This document shows, in pieces, positions 35,123 to 44,282 of a stretch of DNA of 64,000 nucleotides (its first letter is position 1; every line of letters begins with the position of its first letter). This DNA comes from 55-13 sp037190145 (GTDB lineage: Bacteria; Armatimonadota; Fimbriimonadia; Fimbriimonadales; Fimbriimonadaceae), in assembly GCA_037190145.1 (NCBI GenBank), contig JBBCJU010000013.1, positions 1-64,000 on the forward strand, in the 5' to 3' direction. The position numbers were made by a program, and so were the translations under genes. The notes below the pieces were generated by a model. The model saw only the letters and a program-made list of their open reading frames with translations. It was not told where the DNA came from and did not search any database.

Positions 35123-35152
35123 ATTGTAGAAGGATCAGTGCGGGTGTTCCAA
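35123..35152 (-). promoter_or_regulatory. deoC promoter, leaderless
   Basis: TACAAT (35123-35128) ends 6 nt before the ATG; TTGGAA lies 18 bp further upstream as a -35. No Shine-Dalgarno site. Confidence 0.6.
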
Positions 35153-35264
35153 CGGGACCTTCGCCTATTTGCAATGCCTTAACTTGTGGGCCAATACTCC
35201 CAGTATCTTGGAAGTCACTAAAGATACCGATATGATGTACGACGATCCTGCGGAGGCTCATGTA

Positions 35265-37028
35265 ATGGTTAGTGAATTTGCTCCTCGCGTCCGAAAACGG
35301 CGCATTTTTATCCGAGTCGGAATTGCGGCAGCCGCCGTAGCCGTTCTTGGAACGGCCGTCGCGTTTAAAGCAATTTTTGATCGTCCGGGCGAAACGGCTC
35401 TCCGATTGGTACCAGCGGACGCATTGATGGTGGGTTCGATTGACCTGTCTCCATCCCCAAATCAGGCCATGGTGTTCAAGAAGATTGATGATGCCTTGGC
35501 TCGACACGGATTGGATAAGCAGATTGATGGAGCTCTCACGGATGTCGTGGCGCAGGGCCCCGCCGCAGAAAAGATTCGACCTTATTCCAAACGCGGTGGC
35601 GCCTTTGCCATGCTCAAGCCAGATCCTAAAAACAAAGAAGATGGCATGGAAGATTCATTCGTCGCTTACTTTGCGGTAAGTGATGGCCCCGCCGTCGCGA
35701 AGATTCTGCGGGAAAGCGGAAAACCCGCCTTCTGGAAAGGAACTCGCTACCATCAACTAAATCCGAGCGGTCCAGGCATGATGGTTGTCGACGATCTGCT
35801 CGTGGTGGGTATGGGCAAAGCCCTTCACCAAGTAGAGCAAGTGGTGGAGAAGAAGAAGGATTCCATTCTTGAGCGTCCAGACTTTATGGTCGAGCGTTCC
35901 AAGATTGATCCCGACGCGAATATCATGGTTTTCATCTCTCCAGAGGCTCTAGAAGTCTTTGGCAAGGATGCGCCAGAGGAAAGCCGCGAGATGCTCAAGG
36001 CGTCCAAATGGATGGCAATGGGAATTGCCGTAAGAGAGAATGGACTTGCCCTCAGCTTTAGCAGCGACTATGACTCGACGAAAGCGAAGTGGCTTCAACC
36101 GCTCGCAAGCATGGCCCCGATTCGAAATGACCTTCTGTCGGTCTTGCCGAAGGGAGCCTATGGATTCACTGCCCTTTCTCAACCAAGCAAGTATTTTGAG
36201 AGCTTCGAACTAGCGGTTCAAAATGACAAGCAAGGACGGCAATCCATGGCGGAATGGGAAAAAGAGATGTCGAAAGAGACGGGCGTGAGCCTTCGGCAAG
36301 ACGTTCTTCCCGCCTTCCAGGGCAATGCCATCATTGCGTTCTATCCGAACCCTAACGAGAAGAACGCTGCCGGAGCAGATTTGCTGCTTGTCGTAGATGA
36401 TCAGCAAGGCGCCCGTGCTGCAAATCTTGCCGAACGTATTCGAAATCAAGTTGAGAGCGAGATTTTGGCCCAAGGAGAGGAGTCGCCCTTTGAGATGACC
36501 GAAGAGGGTGATGTCAAGAAGTTTCGCTTGATCGACTCGGTTACGGACGAGATGCAAACCGATTTAACAGAAGGCATGGGCGACAGTTCGCCGCTGAAAT
36601 CGGATGTCTTGATGAAGGACAAAACCATCACCTGGGCACTGGTAGGACAAACCGTTGTGGCTTCCAGTTCTCAGAAGCTTCTGGACGCGGCCATTGCCGG
36701 TCTGAAAACGCGAGAGAATGGGCTAGAGACCGACGCTCTCTGGCAAGGTCGAACTCGAAGCTTGATCCAAGGGCAGCAGGTTCTAGCAACCTTCAACCTC
36801 GCCCGAATCGCAGAGGGCTTCCAGAATTCCGTCGACATTGAGAAGACAGGTGAAGATGGGAAGACCATTCGAGAGGTGAGCGACTCATTCAAGAAGCTAA
36901 CCGAGCCTTTTGTTATCAAGTCTGCCACTTCGACGGACAGTACAAGCATGGACTTATTCATCCCAATGGACTGGGAAAGGCTAATTGATTTGATCGGCGA
37001 AAATATGAACCAACGCGAAGATCGTTAA
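35265..37028 (+). CDS. DUF3352-like membrane-anchored protein
   Basis: 587 residues from the ATG at 35265, which has GGAGG 8 nt upstream; earlier starts lack one. A basic patch and one transmembrane helix (about 17-37) anchor a large exported domain. That domain has repeated modules of the form LVPADALMVGSIDLS and FPKG-like LPKGAYGFTALS, typical of DUF3352 proteins. Function unknown. Charged, no cysteines of note. Stands alone, closed by a perfect hairpin. Confidence 0.75.
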   Translation: MVSEFAPRVRKRRIFIRVGIAAAAVAVLGTAVAFKAIFDRPGETALRLVPADALMVGSIDLSPSPNQAMVFKKIDDALARHGLDKQIDGALTDVVAQGPAAEKIRPYSKRGGAFAMLKPDPKNKEDGMEDSFVAYFAVSDGPAVAKILRESGKPAFWKGTRYHQLNPSGPGMMVVDDLLVVGMGKALHQVEQVVEKKKDSILERPDFMVERSKIDPDANIMVFISPEALEVFGKDAPEESREMLKASKWMAMGIAVRENGLALSFSSDYDSTKAKWLQPLASMAPIRNDLLSVLPKGAYGFTALSQPSKYFESFELAVQNDKQGRQSMAEWEKEMSKETGVSLRQDVLPAFQGNAIIAFYPNPNEKNAAGADLLLVVDDQQGARAANLAERIRNQVESEILAQGEESPFEMTEEGDVKKFRLIDSVTDEMQTDLTEGMGDSSPLKSDVLMKDKTITWALVGQTVVASSSQKLLDAAIAGLKTRENGLETDALWQGRTRSLIQGQQVLATFNLARIAEGFQNSVDIEKTGEDGKTIREVSDSFKKLTEPFVIKSATSTDSTSMDLFIPMDWERLIDLIGENMNQREDR

Positions 37029-37035
37029 AAAGAAG

Positions 37036-37064
37036 TCAGCCTGCCCAGATTCTGGGCAGGCTGA
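37036..37064. terminator. Bidirectional hairpin between convergent genes
   Basis: A 14-bp perfect stem (TCAGCCTGCCCAGA and its complement) around a single central base; preceded by AAAAGAAG. Confidence 0.75.
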
Positions 37065-37082
37065 ATCACTACTACTTCAAAA

Positions 37083-38606
37083 CTAACCGCCGGATGCGTT
37101 TCGCTTTAGCGGACGATCCATGTTTCCGATTTTCATCAACGTGAGATAGCAAAGCTTAGCCGAATTGGTGAGCTTGTCAAAGTTGATCTTGTCCACGGTA
37201 TCCGTCACCTGGTGGTAATCAGGAGTGAACCCACAGAACTGAAACGCGGATGGAACGCCGTTTCGAGCGAAGTTATAGTGATCACTTCGGGTGTAAACAT
37301 CCTCAGAGTCATACTTGAATCGAAAGCCGACAAATTGATTGACATCCTGGATGATGTCGTCTAGTTCTTGGCTAATGCGCTTGCTTCCTACCAGCCGCAT
37401 GGTGTCGCGATTCTCCTCTTCCTTATCGATGCGGTTTGGATCACCGTTTTGAGGCCCATACGAGTTTCTTCCCACCATATCCATCTGCATCAGGGCTTGA
37501 GTTTTGTCGAGCGGAATGATTGGATTCTGAGCATAAAATGCCGAACCGACTAGCCCAATTTCTTCTGCCGCAAAGCACATGAATAAAACGCTTCGCTTTG
37601 GCTTAATTGGGTTCACAGAGAAAGCTTTTGCCACCCCAATAACCGCAGCTGAACCGGAGCCATCATCATCGGCTCCCCACCATGTGTTCACTCCATCTGT
37701 CCCCATGTGATCTAGGTGAGAACCTACCGCCACAACTTCACTCTTCAAAGTGGGATCAGAGCCTTCCAGCAAACCCACCACATTGGGAACGCCCACGTCC
37801 TCTTTCTGAGCCTTCACCGCAATCTTCAGTTCCTTTGAACCTTGGCTGACTTCCATGGTATCGTTGGCCACACTCTTGACGGCAAAGTCTTTTTCCAGGC
37901 CGTTTGCTTCGAGCAGCGTTTCAGCAGCCGATCGTGCTAGGTTCCCCATCGCCCTTCGTACCGGGCGAGGTTGGAAGTCCGCCAACTTGCCACGGGAAGC
38001 GTTCCATACAGGTTCGCCTACTCGATCTACAACGGTCAGGATATAGGTAGCCTCAGCTCGAAGAAGCTCTCCTCGAACACGGTTACCCATCGGACCGTCC
38101 GCGAAGATAACGACAGCTTTGCCCTTGACTGCTTCTGGGCTTGGTAAGGAGCCATTTCCCTTCACGCGAATAAATACAACAGGCACGGTTGCATCAATGT
38201 CCGCCCCGCGCGTATCAAGGGAGAAGTTTTTGGCCGCGATAATCCTTCGGCTATCTCCCGCCACAGTCAAAGCCGAGGCGTTGCCGTCCAACCGAAATCG
38301 AACGAAGGGGAGGTGCTGGAAATACGTTCCGTTATCGCCAATAGGCTTCAGTCCAAACTCCTTGAATCTAGCGGCAACATAGTCAGCAGCTTTCTGATAG
38401 CCAGGCTGTCCTGTACCTCGGCCCTCACACTCCGGCCCCGCAAGGTAACCCAGCCATTTCTTGGCATCTGCCACGGTTATGGCATCAAAGCCTTTCTTTA
38501 CATCACTGGTGACGGGCTTAGATCCAGCGAACTGAGCTTGAAGGGCAAGTGGAAGAAGGAGACAGGCGGCAGATATTGCGACCCGGCCCGAACGGAATAA
38601 GGACAT
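37083..38606 (-). CDS. Secreted M28-family zinc peptidase
   Basis: 507 residues. Signal peptide (about 1-25, ending LQAQ). A PA-like insert (about 130-230) precedes the catalytic core with zinc ligands in VGSHLDHMG, ADDDGSG, FAAEEIGLVGS, QMDMVG and DYHQVTDT. It would act as an aminopeptidase outside the cytoplasm. A -10-like TAAAAT lies 5 nt before the ATG. Confidence 0.9.
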   Translation of the reverse strand: MSLFRSGRVAISAACLLLPLALQAQFAGSKPVTSDVKKGFDAITVADAKKWLGYLAGPECEGRGTGQPGYQKAADYVAARFKEFGLKPIGDNGTYFQHLPFVRFRLDGNASALTVAGDSRRIIAAKNFSLDTRGADIDATVPVVFIRVKGNGSLPSPEAVKGKAVVIFADGPMGNRVRGELLRAEATYILTVVDRVGEPVWNASRGKLADFQPRPVRRAMGNLARSAAETLLEANGLEKDFAVKSVANDTMEVSQGSKELKIAVKAQKEDVGVPNVVGLLEGSDPTLKSEVVAVGSHLDHMGTDGVNTWWGADDDGSGSAAVIGVAKAFSVNPIKPKRSVLFMCFAAEEIGLVGSAFYAQNPIIPLDKTQALMQMDMVGRNSYGPQNGDPNRIDKEEENRDTMRLVGSKRISQELDDIIQDVNQFVGFRFKYDSEDVYTRSDHYNFARNGVPSAFQFCGFTPDYHQVTDTVDKINFDKLTNSAKLCYLTLMKIGNMDRPLKRNASGG

Positions 38607-38691
38607 GGCATATTTTACGTTCGCCAGAACCAGACTAGTTTCCTTCCTAGTTACTTCCTATTCTCTTCGCTGTTTCCTGGTGGACTCCCTA

Positions 38692-38743
38692 GAACCAAAA
38701 TGGCGGTGTTTGAGAATATTCTCAAACACCGCCATTTTGGTTC
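38692..38743. terminator. 52-bp perfect palindrome after map
   Basis: 26-bp arms with no spacer. It starts 18 nt after the map stop codon. The minus-strand copy ends with TTTTGGTTC inside the stem. Likely the terminator of the spc-secY-adk-map operon; such a long perfect hairpin may also act on replication. Confidence 0.7.
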
Positions 38744-38761
38744 CTTATTACGTTGTGGAGC

Positions 38762-39514
38762 TTATTCCACCGTTAGAATATCTGGACCTTCTTTGGTGAT
38801 GGCAATTGTGTGCTCAAAGTGAGCGCTCAATTTACCGTCCGCAGTTTTGATCGTCCAGTTATCCGGCATGGTCACAATCTTAGCGGTTCCCTGATTGATC
38901 ATCGGTTCAATGCAGATAGTGCAACCGTCTTTTAGAAGCTCACCTTTACCCGCTTTCCCGTAGTTCGGAACATTGACGGGTTCCTCGTGAAGCTTTCGGC
39001 CAATGCCATGCCCGACAAGTTCCTTCACGACGCCATAACCATGTGTTTCCGCGTATTTCTGGACAGTAGACGCGATGTCCCCAATTCGATTGCCTACTTT
39101 GGCCTTACCAATACCTTGGAACAAACACTCCTTGGAAATGTTCAGCAACCGCTGGGCTTCTGGCGATATGGTGCCAATTGGGAATGTCCACGCGCTATCT
39201 GCATGCCAACCGTTTAGGCAAACGCCAATGTCGATATCGATGATATCGCCGTCGACAATCGGGATGTCGTTCGGCATTCCGTGAATAACGACATCATTCA
39301 CCGATAAACAAGTATTGGCGGTGTATCCCCGATAGTTGAGAAAGGAAGGAATTCCCCCAGACTCAGTGATGAGACGACCGGCAAGTTCATCCAGAATTCT
39401 TGTGGTCGTCTTTCCGGGAACTATGGATTCGTAAAGTTGGCGGATCGTTCGGGCAACAACTTTTCCCGATTGCCGCATCAATTCTATTTCCGATTTGGAC
39501 TTTAGATAGATCAA
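38762..39514 (-). CDS. map: Methionine aminopeptidase type I
   Basis: 250 residues. Metal ligands seen as D in DIDIGVCLNGWHAD, H in ELVGHGIGRKLHEEP, and E in CIEPM and HFEHTIAI. Removes initiator Met from new proteins. Start TTG at 39514 overlaps the adk stop (TTGA) with GGAG 7 nt upstream. Last gene of the ribosomal operon. Confidence 0.96.
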   Translation of the reverse strand: MIYLKSKSEIELMRQSGKVVARTIRQLYESIVPGKTTTRILDELAGRLITESGGIPSFLNYRGYTANTCLSVNDVVIHGMPNDIPIVDGDIIDIDIGVCLNGWHADSAWTFPIGTISPEAQRLLNISKECLFQGIGKAKVGNRIGDIASTVQKYAETHGYGVVKELVGHGIGRKLHEEPVNVPNYGKAGKGELLKDGCTICIEPMINQGTAKIVTMPDNWTIKTADGKLSAHFEHTIAITKEGPDILTVE

Positions 39515-40158
39515 GCCTCAGCTCCATTCACAATTTGAGCATACGCTTGCTCAGGGTCTTGGGCTCCGTCCACAACCTGGAGAAGGCCCTTTTCTCGATA
39601 GTAGTCTCGAACAGGTGCAGTATTTTCCCGAAAAACTCGAAGACGTTCCAAGATGGTTTCGGGCTTATCATCTGTGCGAACGATGAGGGGACTATCACAC
39701 TTATCACAAATGCCTTCTCGCATTGGAGGCTTGTTTACGCTGTGATAAATTTCGCCACACTTAGTACAGCCGATGCGCCCTGAAAGTCTTTGGAGGACGA
39801 TGTCATCTGCGACTTCGATGGAGATAACCTTATCGAGCGGCATTTCAATCTCATCAAGCAACTCATCCAGAGCTTCGGCCTGGCGAATCGTCCGAGGGAA
39901 ACCATCGAGGACAAAGCCGTGTTTCCGAACCTCATCGTTGCGGATTCGCTTCGACATCATCTCAATGGTCACACCATTTGGAACGAGTTCTCCACGCTTG
40001 ATATAGCTGTTTGCTAGGCGTCCAAGATCAGTATCCGCTTCGATTTCTGCGCGGAAAATAACCCCGGATGACAGAGGCTTCAGTCCAAGCCTTGATTCGA
40101 GCAAAGCTGCTTGGGTTCCTTTACCCACGCCAGGAGGGCCGATGAGAATAAGTCGCAT
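39511..40158 (-). CDS. adk: Adenylate kinase
   Basis: 215 residues from the ATG at 40158 (MRLILIGPPGVGKGTQA); an upstream in-frame ATG would translate a repeat. P-loop GPPGVGKGT, DGFPRTIRQAEAL, LID domain with a zinc-type Cys4 set (CTKCGEIYH and CDKC). Equilibrates ATP+AMP and ADP. No Shine-Dalgarno site is visible; the leader contains repeats. Confidence 0.96.
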   Translation of the reverse strand: MRLILIGPPGVGKGTQAALLESRLGLKPLSSGVIFRAEIEADTDLGRLANSYIKRGELVPNGVTIEMMSKRIRNDEVRKHGFVLDGFPRTIRQAEALDELLDEIEMPLDKVISIEVADDIVLQRLSGRIGCTKCGEIYHSVNKPPMREGICDKCDSPLIVRTDDKPETILERLRVFRENTAPVRDYYREKGLLQVVDGAQDPEQAYAQIVNGAEA

Positions 40159-40163
40159 TTGAA

Positions 40164-40226
40164 GTTTGGAGTTCGGAGTCTGGAGTTTGGAGTTCATTTC
40201 CAACCCCGCGTTCCAAACTCCAAACT
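40164..40226. repeat. Repeat-rich leader between secY and adk
   Basis: GTTTGGAGTTC occurs twice (40164-40174, 40185-40195) with a GGAGTC variant between; the inverse, AACTCCAAACT, is at 40216-40226, allowing a hairpin just upstream of adk. Confidence 0.7.
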
Positions 40227-40229
40227 AAG

Positions 40230-41537
40230 TTATTGGTTGTACTGCTTCATCAGCAGGTTCGCTTCAATCTGGCGCATGGTTTCAAGAGCCACACTAACCA
40301 AGATGAGGAGCGACGTGCCTCCGAGTGAACTTACATACATCGCGCTGATGCCTGTAAGACTTGGAGACAGATACTGAAGGATGGCTACCATCGCAATGAA
40401 GAAAGCACCGACAACCGTGATCCTTGAGATCACGCCATCAAGAAATTCCTTCGTTTGCTTACCCGGCCGTACGCCCGGGATGTAGGAGTTACCTCGCTTC
40501 AGGTTGTTACTGATATCTTCCACGTTGAACTGGATTGCTGTCCAGAAATAACTAAAGAAGAAGATCAGCGCGGTGTACAGCAGAATAGCAATGAGTCCTT
40601 GAGGGAACGTCAATGCAGGCTGCAGGTACGTGCCAATGGTGTAGAGAGTACGTCCCAGTGGCGTGGCCTCTCCTCCAGCCATCATCGCGAACTGACCGGG
40701 GATACCCGTCAACGCAACGGCAAAGATGATTGGGATAACGCCCACCGAGTTCACGGGGAACGGAAGGTAGCTGGTCTGTCCACCCATCATCTTGGTTCCC
40801 ACCATCCGCCTCATATGCTGAACCGGAATTCTGCGTTGAGCCGTGGTGAAGTACACGATGAACCAGGTGACTACGATGAAGATCAAGAAGACCAGCGCAA
40901 CGCTCCACCAGGCAACGTTGCCATCGCGCACACCTTCAACCAACATCTGTACAGAGGTTGGGAAGGATAGGATGATGCCCGCAAAGATCATGAGCGAGGT
41001 ACCGTTTCCGATTCCCTTTTCACTGATCTGCTCACCGAGCCAGAGCATAAACATAGAACCCGCGGTCCAGAAGATAATGATTACCGCTTCGGTAACCCAA
41101 GTCTTATCTGCCGGCATTGCATCTCCGATAATTCGGAGCAGTCCCCAGCCTTGAAATACACAAAGGAACAGCGTCAAGAATCGAGTTCTACGATTCTGTT
41201 GCTTACGTGCATATTCTCCGCCCTCTTGCAGCTCCTTCTTCCATGCCGGGAAGGCATTGGTAAGAACCTGCATGATAATGGATGACGTAATGTAAGGGTT
41301 CAAGCCCAACGAGAAGATCGAAACCTTCCGAAGAGCACCACCGCCCATCATGTTTAGCAAATCTGCATTCGGGATGTTTTTAAGCTTATCAATCAGAGTG
41401 GTGGAGTCTATGCCAGGGATAGGCACAGGAATGTGAACGCCCAAGGCAAAAACGCCGAAGACGAACAGGACGAAGAGGATCCTCGAACGAAGATCCTCAT
41501 CGGCCCAGGCCTGACGCAGGGTGTCGACAAGCGACAT
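40230..41537 (-). CDS. secY: Preprotein translocase subunit SecY
   Basis: 435 residues from the ATG at 41537 (MSLVDTLRQAWADEDLRSR). Ten hydrophobic helices; plug region with GIDSTTLIDKL and pore motif text NPYITSSIIMQ, plus RRIPVQHMRRM in the fourth cytoplasmic loop. A GTG at 41591 overlapping rplO would add an odd Gly-rich leader (GAGGYGGGGG); GGAGGTGAT lies 12 nt before the ATG, so both starts are possible. Confidence 0.95.
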   Translation of the reverse strand: MSLVDTLRQAWADEDLRSRILFVLFVFGVFALGVHIPVPIPGIDSTTLIDKLKNIPNADLLNMMGGGALRKVSIFSLGLNPYITSSIIMQVLTNAFPAWKKELQEGGEYARKQQNRRTRFLTLFLCVFQGWGLLRIIGDAMPADKTWVTEAVIIIFWTAGSMFMLWLGEQISEKGIGNGTSLMIFAGIILSFPTSVQMLVEGVRDGNVAWWSVALVFLIFIVVTWFIVYFTTAQRRIPVQHMRRMVGTKMMGGQTSYLPFPVNSVGVIPIIFAVALTGIPGQFAMMAGGEATPLGRTLYTIGTYLQPALTFPQGLIAILLYTALIFFFSYFWTAIQFNVEDISNNLKRGNSYIPGVRPGKQTKEFLDGVISRITVVGAFFIAMVAILQYLSPSLTGISAMYVSSLGGTSLLILVSVALETMRQIEANLLMKQYNQ

Positions 41538-41587
41538 CTTGAGGTTTTTATCACCTCCACCGCCTCCGTACCCGCCTGCGCCCGCAA

Positions 41588-42028
41588 TCACAGCGTAATC
41601 GCCTCGCCGCCCTTGCTGGTGATCGCATCGGTTGCAGCCTTGCTGAACTTATGCGCCTTAACCGTTAGCTTCTTAGTGAGAGTGCCGAAGGCCAGAACCT
41701 TGACACCATCATTACCACCGCTGATGATTCCGGTCTTGATCAATACTTCAGGAGTGACTTCGTCACCGGCATTGAACAGTTTCTCCAGATCATCCAGGTT
41801 TACAATTGCGAACTCCTTGTGATTGATGTTTCGGAAACCCTTCTTCACCGGAAGTCGCTTAAAGATTGGTGACTGACCACCCTCAAAGTTAGGGTGAATC
41901 TGTCGCCGAGCCTTTTGGCCCTTGGTCCCTCGAGTAGCGGTTTTGCCCATGCCACTGCCGATTCCTCGGCCGATGCGGCGCTTCTTAAACGAGCTTCCCT
42001 TAGGAGGTTGAATTTCGTGCAGTCCCAC
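41588..42028 (-). CDS. rplO: 50S ribosomal protein L15
   Basis: 146 residues. RRIGRGIGSGMGKTATRGTKGQKAR and GFRNINHKEFAIVNL are L15 hallmarks. Binds 23S rRNA late in assembly. Starts directly after the rpmD stop. Confidence 0.97.
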   Translation of the reverse strand: MGLHEIQPPKGSSFKKRRIGRGIGSGMGKTATRGTKGQKARRQIHPNFEGGQSPIFKRLPVKKGFRNINHKEFAIVNLDDLEKLFNAGDEVTPEVLIKTGIISGGNDGVKVLAFGTLTKKLTVKAHKFSKAATDAITSKGGEAITL

Positions 42029-42367
42029 TTAGTTTTCCTCTTCGGTCTTTGCCTTCTTGGTCGTTCGCTTTGGCTTTGCATCCTCAGCGGGAGCTTCTTC
42101 ACTCTTCTTGGCCTTGGCCGCCTTAGCAGGCTTGTCCGCAACCGCAACAGCTGTCCCTCGACGCTTGTTGGCAAGGTTGCTCTTAGGCGTACCCTCAGCC
42201 TCCGTCACCTCAAGCACGTGCTTTACGTGATGGATCATGCCTCGGATCATTGGAGAGTCGTTGTGCTCCACAACCTGGTTGATCTTTCTTAGGCCAAGAG
42301 CGGCAATAGTTGCCCGGTTTCGCGGGGTATTGCCAATCGGGCTCTTCACAAGCTTAATACGAAGCAT
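42029..42367 (-). CDS. rpmD: 50S ribosomal protein L30 with charged C-terminal tail
   Basis: 112 residues; the L30 core (1-60, LRIKLVKSPIGN and RKINQVVEHND) is normal. About 50 extra residues follow, rich in Lys, Ala, Glu and Thr, low complexity and probably disordered. Overlaps rpsE by 14 nt. Confidence 0.93.
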   Translation of the reverse strand: MLRIKLVKSPIGNTPRNRATIAALGLRKINQVVEHNDSPMIRGMIHHVKHVLEVTEAEGTPKSNLANKRRGTAVAVADKPAKAAKAKKSEEAPAEDAKPKRTTKKAKTEEEN

Positions 42368-42929
42368 TATCTGCCTCCTCCTTGCGAGCCTTCTCTAGCC
42401 AAGGCACCAACTCTTTAACCTCAAGACCACGCTTCTCAGCGGCCTGCTCAGGAATGCTCAGGCTCTTGAAGGCCTCAATGGTTGCGTAAGCCATGTTGAT
42501 AGCATTACGAGAACCAAGAGACTTCGCCAAAACATCATGAATACCAGCAGCTTCCAAGCAAGCTCGGACGGCACCACCGGCCTTAACACCGGTACCCGCA
42601 GCAGCAGGTCTCAACATGACTTGAGCCGTACCTGCGGTTGCCCGAATCTCATGGGGGATCGTAGAGCCGATCATTGGCACCTTGAACATTGACTTTCGAG
42701 CAGCTTCTTCAGCCTTTCGAATTGCATCAGGGATACCTCGTGCTTTACCAAGACCCACTCCGACCTGCCCCTTATTGTCGCCAACGACGACGAGGATCGA
42801 CCAGCTTGCAGTCTTACCACCCTTGTGGGTTTTGAAAACTTTGTTAGTCCGAACGACGCGAACGTCTAGCTGAGGACCTTCAGTATTGCGGCTTTCTCGC
42901 TTGCCGCTTAAGCGGTTCATCATTCTCAT
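42354..42929 (-). CDS. rpsE: 30S ribosomal protein S5
   Basis: 191 residues. dsRBD-like N half (VRVVRTNKVFKTHKGGK, VGVGLGKARGIPDAI) and C half (GTGVKAGGAVRACLEAAGI). Decoding fidelity protein. Carries about 25 C-terminal residues beyond the common core. Confidence 0.97.
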   Translation of the reverse strand: MRMMNRLSGKRESRNTEGPQLDVRVVRTNKVFKTHKGGKTASWSILVVVGDNKGQVGVGLGKARGIPDAIRKAEEAARKSMFKVPMIGSTIPHEIRATAGTAQVMLRPAAAGTGVKAGGAVRACLEAAGIHDVLAKSLGSRNAINMAYATIEAFKSLSIPEQAAEKRGLEVKELVPWLEKARKEEADNASY

Positions 42930-42932
42930 CGC

Positions 42933-43286
42933 TTAGAACTCCAATCCTCCATCGCGTGCGCCTTCGGCCAAACTTGCAACTCGACCGGTGTAGCGGAAAC
43001 CGCCGCGATCGAACACAACCGAAGTAACACCCTTTGCCTTTGCTCGCTCAGCCAATGCTTGGCCGATCTTCTTGGCACCCTCTGCGTTACCTGTTGCCTT
43101 CAGGTCCTTCTCTTGGCTACTTGCGGCGGCCAGTGTCGTTCCCGTTGCATCGTCAATGACCTGAGCATAGATATGCTGCAAGCTGCGGAACACAGCAAGG
43201 CGAGGACGGCTTGTTGTTCCTTCAATAGACTTTCGAAGGCGGACATGGCGCGCCTTTCGAAGCTGTGTAGTCGTTTTCTTTGCCAT
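42933..43286 (-). CDS. rplR: 50S ribosomal protein L18
   Basis: 117 residues. RLRKSIEGTTSRPRLAVFRS, IYAQVIDD and VVFDRGGFRYTGRV are typical. Binds 5S rRNA. Confidence 0.97.
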   Translation of the reverse strand: MAKKTTTQLRKARHVRLRKSIEGTTSRPRLAVFRSLQHIYAQVIDDATGTTLAAASSQEKDLKATGNAEGAKKIGQALAERAKAKGVTSVVFDRGGFRYTGRVASLAEGARDGGLEF

Positions 43287-43299
43287 TGCTTAAAACTCC

Positions 43300-43866
43300 T
43301 TACTTCTTAGCGGCCGCGCGCTTACCGGCCTTGAGTCGAATGACTTCACCTTGATAGCGAATACCCTTACCCTTGTATGGTTCAGGCTTTCGCACCTTGC
43401 GAATGTCGGCGGCCAACTGGCCTACGGCTTGCTTGTCGATCCCGCTTACGTTGATCTTTTGAGTTCTCGCCTTATCGTCCGAGACAACCTCAAAAACAAC
43501 GCCCTTCTCTGACGCAATGCGCACAGGGTGGGAATAACCCATGTTCAGCAGAAGGTTTTTACCCTCTAGCGAAGCACGGTAGCCAACGCCCACGATTTCC
43601 AAAGTCTTAGAGTGACCATTAGTCACGCCTTCGACCATGTTACTGATCAGCGTTCGAGCCAGTCCATGCTGGCTTCGGGCCTCGCGGAGGTTGTTCGGTC
43701 GACTCAATTCAACCTTTCCATCCTCTTGCTTCACAGTGAGGAGTCGGCTAATCGGCTGAGTCAACTCACCCTTTGGCCCCTTCACAGTGACCACATTTGT
43801 GGCTTCATCGACAGAGATAGTGACGTTGCCGGGAACGGCAATCGGCTTAATTCCAATACGTGACAT
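43300..43866 (-). CDS. rplF: 50S ribosomal protein L6
   Basis: 188 residues, two repeated domains. MSRIGIKPI at the N-terminus and PEPYKGKGIRYQGEVIRLKAGK at the C-terminus are the usual signatures. Confidence 0.97.
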   Translation of the reverse strand: MSRIGIKPIAVPGNVTISVDEATNVVTVKGPKGELTQPISRLLTVKQEDGKVELSRPNNLREARSQHGLARTLISNMVEGVTNGHSKTLEIVGVGYRASLEGKNLLLNMGYSHPVRIASEKGVVFEVVSDDKARTQKINVSGIDKQAVGQLAADIRKVRKPEPYKGKGIRYQGEVIRLKAGKRAAAKK

Positions 43867-43868
43867 GT

Positions 43869-44264
43869 TTAGTACACCTCACAAAGGACTTCGCCACCGA
43901 TCTTGCGCCGTCGCGCTTCTCGGTCGGTCATGAGTCCTTGGGAAGTGGTGAGGATTCGGGTTGAAAGACCATTGCGGATCGGCTTAAGATCGTCGCAAGG
44001 CTTGTAAACACGTAACCCGGGCTTACTCACACGAGAAAGGTGATTAATGAGAGGCTTTCGCTTCGCATCGTAGCGCAGATGCACCTTGATGGTTGGGAAC
44101 TTGCTCTCGGTTGTGATCTCGTGGCTAGTTACATAACCTTCAGCCTCAAGGATCTTAACGATTTCTACTTTGATTTTGCTGTGCGGAATATCGACGCTCG
44201 TCAATCGGGCTTGTGCTCCGTTTCGGATGCGCGTCAGAAGGTCCGCGATGGGATCGCTATGCAT
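43869..44264 (-). CDS. rpsH: 30S ribosomal protein S8
   Basis: 131 residues. DPIADLLTRIRNG and the end TSQGLMTDREARRRKIGGEVLCEVY are diagnostic. In E. coli S8 represses the spc mRNA; no target site was identified here. Confidence 0.97.
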   Translation of the reverse strand: MHSDPIADLLTRIRNGAQARLTSVDIPHSKIKVEIVKILEAEGYVTSHEITTESKFPTIKVHLRYDAKRKPLINHLSRVSKPGLRVYKPCDDLKPIRNGLSTRILTTSQGLMTDREARRRKIGGEVLCEVY

Positions 44265-44282
44265 AAATGACCTCCTGGTTCC

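Noticed and set aside
40455..40970. 171-codon frame antisense to secY
   Set aside because: Mirrors the membrane-helix codons of secY; no independent signal.
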